Shown: positions 7,287 to 9,330 of the stretch, in pieces
Layout of the letters: every line of letters begins with the position of its first letter
Numbering within the stretch: the first letter of the stretch is position 1
DNA from: Mesorhizobium sp.
GTDB lineage: Bacteria > Pseudomonadota > Alphaproteobacteria > Rhizobiales > Rhizobiaceae
Reading direction: 5' to 3'
DNA length: 9,330 nt
NCBI GenBank assembly: GCA_019509685.1
Contig: JAEKLU010000133.1
Span: forward strand, 1-9,330
Translations under genes and position numbers: made by a program
The notes under the pieces: model-generated
Database searches by the model: none
What the model was told of the DNA's origin: nothing
What the model saw: only the letters and a program-made list of their open reading frames with translations

Positions 7287-7310
7287 GCTCCGGCGCGCAA
7301 CGCGCGGAGC
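7287..7310 (-). promoter_or_regulatory. Strong leader hairpin upstream of the binding-protein gene
   Basis: GCTCC (7287-7291) pairs with GGAGC (7306-7310), and GCGCG (7293-7297) pairs with CGCGC (7301-7305). One base (7292) is bulged and the loop is 3 nt (CAA), giving a 10-bp, almost pure G:C stem. In the minus-strand mRNA it ends only a few bases before the ribosome binding site. It could regulate translation, protect the 5' end or be a protein-binding dyad. Function is inferred; the pairing is seen directly. Confidence 0.5.
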
Positions 7311-7319
7311 TCGACACCA

Positions 7320-7335
7320 TTGTTTCAAGAAGCAA
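7320..7335. promoter_or_regulatory. Candidate operator, imperfect 16-bp palindrome
   Basis: TTGTTTCAAGAAGCAA reads as TTGnTTC-AA-GAAnCAA: two 7-bp half-sites that match except at one symmetric pair, around a 2-bp centre. It stands out as AT-rich in a GC-rich region. It lies about 50 bp upstream of the operon's first start codon, where a regulator could cover the promoter. No regulator gene is present in the window to pair it with. Confidence 0.4.
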
Positions 7336-7409
7336 GACACATGCCACCGCCTGGGCCGCCTGCTTGCGCGACAGTCACCCCAAAGACCGGACGGGTCATG
7401 CTGTACGAA

Positions 7410-7429
7410 AGGCATCGTGCCTATTTTTT
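7410..7429 (+). terminator. Terminator-like hairpin with T tract in the divergent region
   Basis: AGGCA (7410-7414) pairs with TGCCT (7418-7422) around TCG, followed by A and six Ts (7424-7429). On the plus strand this is the shape of an intrinsic terminator, though the stem is only 5 bp. It lies about 90 bp upstream of the RidA-like start, so it could end a short leader transcript or attenuate it. Chance occurrence is possible. Confidence 0.3.
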
Positions 7430-7486
7430 GGACGCCTGTCCATAATCGCCCGGCCGGCATGCACGGCATCTTGAGGGGTCCGCCGT

Positions 7487-7501
7487 CCAGCCTTAGGCTG
7501 G
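7487..7501. promoter_or_regulatory. Inverted repeat CCAGCC-TTA-GGCTGG before the RidA-like gene
   Basis: A perfect 6-bp inverted repeat with a 3-bp centre ends 20 bases before the ATG at 7522 and 9 bases before its GGAG ribosome binding site. It could be an operator half-site pair or a 5' leader hairpin. Only the symmetry is directly supported. Confidence 0.3.
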
Positions 7502-7521
7502 CTGCAAATCGGAGATTGCCA

Positions 7522-7905
7522 ATGTTCAGATTCCTGACGCCGAAGTCGATCAAGCCGCCCTTCGCCCGCTACAGCCACGGCGTCGAGATCCCCGCGGGCA
7601 AAAGGCTGGTGCTGTGTTCGGGTCAGGTTGCCATCACCACGGATGACCAGATCCCGGAGGATGCCGGCGCCCAGGCGGAACTATGCTTTCAGAACATAGC
7701 CGCGATTCTGGGCGAGGCCGGGCTCGGGCTCTCCGACATCGTGCGCATCAACACCTATGTCACCGATCGCGCCTTCCTGCGTCCCTATATGGACGTCCGC
7801 GACCGCTTGTTTACCAGCCCGGCGCCGGCCTCGACACTGATGATCGTTTCCGGCTTTGCCCGCCCGGAATTCAAGGTCGAGGTGGAAGTGTTGGCCGCGG
7901 GCTGA
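7522..7905 (+). CDS. RidA-family (YjgF/YER057c/UK114) protein lacking the archetypal arginine
   Basis: This 127-residue protein has the normal length for the trimeric RidA fold. Family features are the early SGQVAIT strand (33-39), the QNIAAILGEAGLGLSDIVRINTYVTD helix-strand block (57-82), the PAST motif (102-105) and the C-terminal KVEVEVLA strand (118-125). Archetypal RidA hydrolyses reactive enamine/imine intermediates using an arginine in a PAR(S/T) motif (E. coli Arg105). Here the aligned residue is Ser104, which places it with the Rid subgroups lacking imine-deaminase chemistry as known for RidA. It may act on another intermediate, as RutC-like proteins do in pyrimidine breakdown, or bind a ligand. 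ATG 7522 has GGAG 7 nt upstream. The same frame is open upstream to 7171, but the extension overlaps the divergent binding-protein gene and is not RidA-like. Divergent placement suggests co-regulation with the operon. Confidence 0.85.
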   Translation: MFRFLTPKSIKPPFARYSHGVEIPAGKRLVLCSGQVAITTDDQIPEDAGAQAELCFQNIAAILGEAGLGLSDIVRINTYVTDRAFLRPYMDVRDRLFTSPAPASTLMIVSGFARPEFKVEVEVLAAG

Positions 7906-7925
7906 CGGTTGCCGATGGCCGTCAG
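7902..7925 (+). terminator. Hairpin overlapping the stop of the RidA-like gene
   Basis: CTGACGG (7902-7908) pairs perfectly with CCGTCAG (7919-7925), and further wobble pairs are possible inside. The stem includes the TGA stop codon. It is not followed by a T tract, so it may be a processing or Rho-related 3' structure, not an intrinsic terminator. Confidence 0.3.
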
Positions 7926-7938
7926 GCGCACTAGACCG

Positions 7939-8049
7939 TCTAGAGCAATTCCAGGACAAGTGTGTAACGGTTTTCCGTCCGGAATTGCGTAAAAACAAAA
8001 AGTTAGAGTGGTTCTGCGATTCCGTGAAACGCTGAACCGCTCTAGAGCA
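7939..8049. repeat. Interspersed two-hairpin intergenic repeat with TCTAGAGCA ends
   Basis: The direct repeat TCTAGAGCA occurs at 7939-7947 and again at 8041-8049, bounding a composite element of about 111 bp. Inside, GCAATTCC (7945-7952) pairs with GGAATTGC (7981-7988). AGAGTGGTTC (7995-8004) pairs with GAACCGCTCT (8034-8043) with one mismatch, giving two hairpins separated by an A-rich linker. CTAGA-CCG-TCTAG (7931-7943) adds a small dyad at the left end. I recognise this sequence type as a high-copy element between Mesorhizobium genes, from memory and not by search. It fills most of the gap between the RidA-like and creatininase-like genes and stops just before the latter's ribosome binding site, so it may affect whether the two are co-transcribed. 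Confidence 0.7.
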
Positions 8050-8057
8050 GACCGATC

Positions 8058-8063
8058 GGGAGA
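8058..8063 (+). promoter_or_regulatory. Ribosome binding site GGGAGA supporting a GTG start
   Basis: GGGAGA lies 5 nt before GTG 8069-8071. No ATG is available at the N terminus of this frame, so this site decides the start of the creatininase-like gene. It lies immediately outside the interspersed repeat. Confidence 0.6.
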
Positions 8064-8068
8064 CGACA

Positions 8069-8866
8069 GTGACGAAAAGACGAGTGTGGTGGGGCGACTA
8101 CCGAACCACCGAATACGCCTCGATCGACGCCGAAGCGACGATTGCCGTGCTGCCGGTCGCCGCTATCGAGCAGCATGGCCCGCATCTGCCCGTTTCGACC
8201 GACACGTCGATCATGACAGGCATGCTGGAAACGGTGATCGCGCGGCTGCCCGACGATCTCGACATCCGCATCCTGCCGGTACAAGCGGTGGGCAAGTCGA
8301 ACGAGCACCTGCACGCGCCGGGAACGCTCACTTTGCCGGCGACCACGCTTGTCGATGCCTGGACCGAGCTTGGCCTGTCGGTCGCGCGCGCCGGGGTCAG
8401 GAAGCTTATCGTCGTCAATTCGCATGGCGGCAATGAAGAGATCATGGGCATCGTCACGCGCGAATTGCGGGTGCGCGCCAAAATGCTGGCGGTGAAGACG
8501 AGCTGGCAGCGCTTCGGCCGGCCGGCCGGCATGTATACCGAGCTCGAGGACCGCCACGGCATCCATGGTGGCGACGTCGAGACCTCGCTGATGCTGCATT
8601 TCCGGCCCGACCTCGTCGACATGGGCAAGGCCGACAATTTCGTCTCCAATGTCGGCCGCGCCGAAAAGGAATTCGGCTTGCTGCGTCACACCGGAACGCA
8701 TGCCTTCGCCTGGATCGCCAGCGACCTCAACGCCAACGGCGTGGTCGGCGACGCCGGTATCGCCACGGCCGAGAAAGGCCGGCTGACCGCCGAGCACCAG
8801 GCCGACGGTTTCATCAGCCTGGTCACGGATGTCCGTAAGGCGAAGCTTGCCGAATGGCTGCTGTAG
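8069..8866 (+). CDS. Creatininase-family metal-dependent amidohydrolase
   Basis: This 265-residue protein matches the creatininase family, whose members hydrolyse amide bonds in creatinine, formamidopyrimidines, peptides (MftE) or cyclic ketones. The N-terminal metal motif EQHGPHLP (34-41) supplies E34 and H36, followed by D45. Further conserved blocks are NEHLHAPGTLTL (78-89), NSHGGN (117-122) with H119, and IHGGDVETSLML (165-176) with H166 and E171. From memory of Pseudomonas creatininase, the metal ligand E122 aligns with G121 and W174 with R162, while W154 is kept (W146). True creatinine hydrolysis is therefore doubtful. There is no signal peptide, so a cytoplasmic location is likely. GTG 8069 is supported by GGGAGA upstream. 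The gene lies downstream of the RidA-like gene on the same strand, and its TAG directly abuts the stop of the convergent phosphatase-like gene. Confidence 0.85.
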   Translation: MTKRRVWWGDYRTTEYASIDAEATIAVLPVAAIEQHGPHLPVSTDTSIMTGMLETVIARLPDDLDIRILPVQAVGKSNEHLHAPGTLTLPATTLVDAWTELGLSVARAGVRKLIVVNSHGGNEEIMGIVTRELRVRAKMLAVKTSWQRFGRPAGMYTELEDRHGIHGGDVETSLMLHFRPDLVDMGKADNFVSNVGRAEKEFGLLRHTGTHAFAWIASDLNANGVVGDAGIATAEKGRLTAEHQADGFISLVTDVRKAKLAEWLL

Positions 8867-9330
8867 CTATCCCTCGATAGCGAGCTCGAACGGAACGCCC
8901 TCGAAAGCGTCGGCGCCCCGCCCGATCGCTTCGATCGCCGTGACCATGCGGCCGTCACGCTTGAGCAGCATGTCGGCAACGGCGATCAGCCGTGGATTGG
9001 GGGTCGCCGTCGGCGACAGGAAGCGCAGCGTCCTGGCGAGCTCCATTTCGTCGCGTTCGGGCGCCAGCGCCGCCGCGATGATATAGGCCGAGGCGGTCGA
9101 GCGGCTCACCCCGGCATAGCAATGCACGACCATGGGCTTTGCCCGGTCCCAGCGATAGGCGAAATCGAGCAAGGCGCGCACATGCGCCTCGCCCGGCATC
9201 GTCATGCCCTCCTGCGCGACGGCGATGTCGTGCATGACCAGATGCAGATGGTTTTCCGCCTGGATCGAGGCCGGACGCGTCACCTCGGTGCCGGCGGCAA
9301 GCAGGGACAACAGCCGCTGCGCTCCGGTCC
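8867..9330 (-). CDS. Tyrosine/dual-specificity protein phosphatase-like protein, 5' truncated by window
   Basis: The frame ends with TAG at 8869-8867 and remains open through base 9330, so about 153 C-terminal residues are visible and the N terminus lies outside. The phosphatase signature HC-X5-R is clear: HCYAGVSRS is encoded at 9124-9098, with the nucleophilic Cys at 9121-9119 and the phosphate-binding Arg at 9103-9101. An Asp in VMHDIAV, about 36 residues before the Cys, is a candidate general acid. These features fit small cysteine-based phosphatases of the dual-specificity type found in rhizobia. Substrate (phosphoprotein, phosphoinositide or small molecule) is unknown. A TTG at 9310 could start a shorter protein, but coding character continues upstream of it (TGAQRLLSLLAAG), so I treat the gene as partial. 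It is convergent with the creatininase-like gene and probably unrelated to the catabolic cluster. Confidence 0.8.
   Translation of the reverse strand, partial: TGAQRLLSLLAAGTEVTRPASIQAENHLHLVMHDIAVAQEGMTMPGEAHVRALLDFAYRWDRAKPMVVHCYAGVSRSTASAYIIAAALAPERDEMELARTLRFLSPTATPNPRLIAVADMLLKRDGRMVTAIEAIGRGADAFEGVPFELAIEG

Larger units (their letters stand above)
7269..7521. other. Divergent intergenic control region
   Basis: About 250 bases separate the start of the minus-strand operon from the RidA-like gene on the plus strand, so both sets of promoters should lie here. It holds a strong hairpin next to the operon's ribosome binding site (7287-7310), an imperfect 16-bp palindrome (7320-7335), a small GACC/GGTC dyad (7385-7397), a terminator-like hairpin followed by six Ts (7410-7429), and a 6-bp inverted repeat just before the RidA-like gene (7487-7501). 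I see no coding sequence and no convincing sigma-70 -35/-10 pair. I found no match to a TPP riboswitch. Confidence 0.6.

Noticed and set aside
5640..7445. Long plus-strand open frame of 601 codons
   Set aside because: It lies antisense to the ABC ATPase and binding-protein genes, which have complete diagnostic motifs. Its translation is rich in Arg, His and Asp with no recognisable domain, a common artefact in GC-rich DNA.
7275..7521. TPP or guanidine riboswitch in the leader
   Set aside because: A GGGGTG is present on the minus strand, but the CTGAGA and later conserved TPP elements are absent. Only one ACGG-containing dyad occurs and it lacks the tetraloop geometry of guanidine-II.
7269..7553. 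Extended N terminus for the binding protein
   Set aside because: It would bury the signal peptide about 95 residues inside the protein and overlap the divergent gene. A GAGGG ribosome binding site supports a start near 7268.
8042..8797. Minus-strand open frame of 251 codons
   Set aside because: It is antisense to the creatininase-family gene, which carries clear motifs; no family resemblance on this strand.
1..9330. Mobile elements, CRISPR array, tRNA or rRNA genes
   Set aside because: I saw no transposase or integrase motifs, no regularly spaced short repeats, and no tRNA-like or rRNA-like sequence.

Overview
The window looks like chromosomal DNA of an alphaproteobacterium of the order Rhizobiales, most likely Mesorhizobium or a close relative. 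Three things point there: the GC-rich coding sequence with strong C/G third positions, the protein families present, and two interspersed repeats of a kind I recognise as abundant between rhizobial genes (about 546-671 and 7939-8049). No mobile element, phage gene, CRISPR array, tRNA or rRNA is visible. The genus assignment is an inference.

Layout. (1) 1-537, plus strand: the 3' end of a folate-binding (GcvT-like) oxidoreductase such as dimethylglycine or sarcosine dehydrogenase. It is cut by the window edge. (2) 538-682: a convergent gap filled by a palindromic repeat. (3) 683-7268, minus strand: seven tightly packed genes transcribed right to left. They encode a periplasmic binding protein of the NMT1/THI5 type, an ABC ATPase, an ABC permease, a cytosine-deaminase-like amidohydrolase, a GlcD-like FAD oxidoreductase, and two consecutive flavodoxin-fold NAD(P)H:quinone-reductase-like proteins. 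Three successive junctions share the stop/start sequence TGATG, so this is very probably one operon. (4) 7269-7521: a divergent control region holding a strong hairpin, an imperfect 16-bp palindrome and a terminator-like hairpin. (5) 7522-8866, plus strand: a RidA-family protein, a second interspersed repeat, then a creatininase-family amidohydrolase with a GTG start. (6) 8867-9330, minus strand: the 3' part of a tyrosine/dual-specificity phosphatase-like gene. Its stop codon directly abuts that of the creatininase-like gene, and the gene runs off the right edge.

How the genes may work together (inference). The importer class, the deaminase-like amidohydrolase, the flavin redox enzymes, the RidA-like protein and the creatininase-fold amide hydrolase together suggest uptake and breakdown of a small nitrogen heterocycle or cyclic amide. 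The logic resembles, but is not homologous gene by gene to, pyrimidine (Rut) or creatinine catabolism. Several specificity residues differ from those I recall for the characterised enzymes. The CodA glutamine (Q156) that recognises cytosine is replaced by Ile. The creatininase metal ligand E122 and residue W174 are not conserved. The RidA arginine is missing. The substrate is therefore unlikely to be simply cytosine or creatinine, and the cluster may be an uncharacterised catabolic pathway. No transcription regulator lies inside the window.
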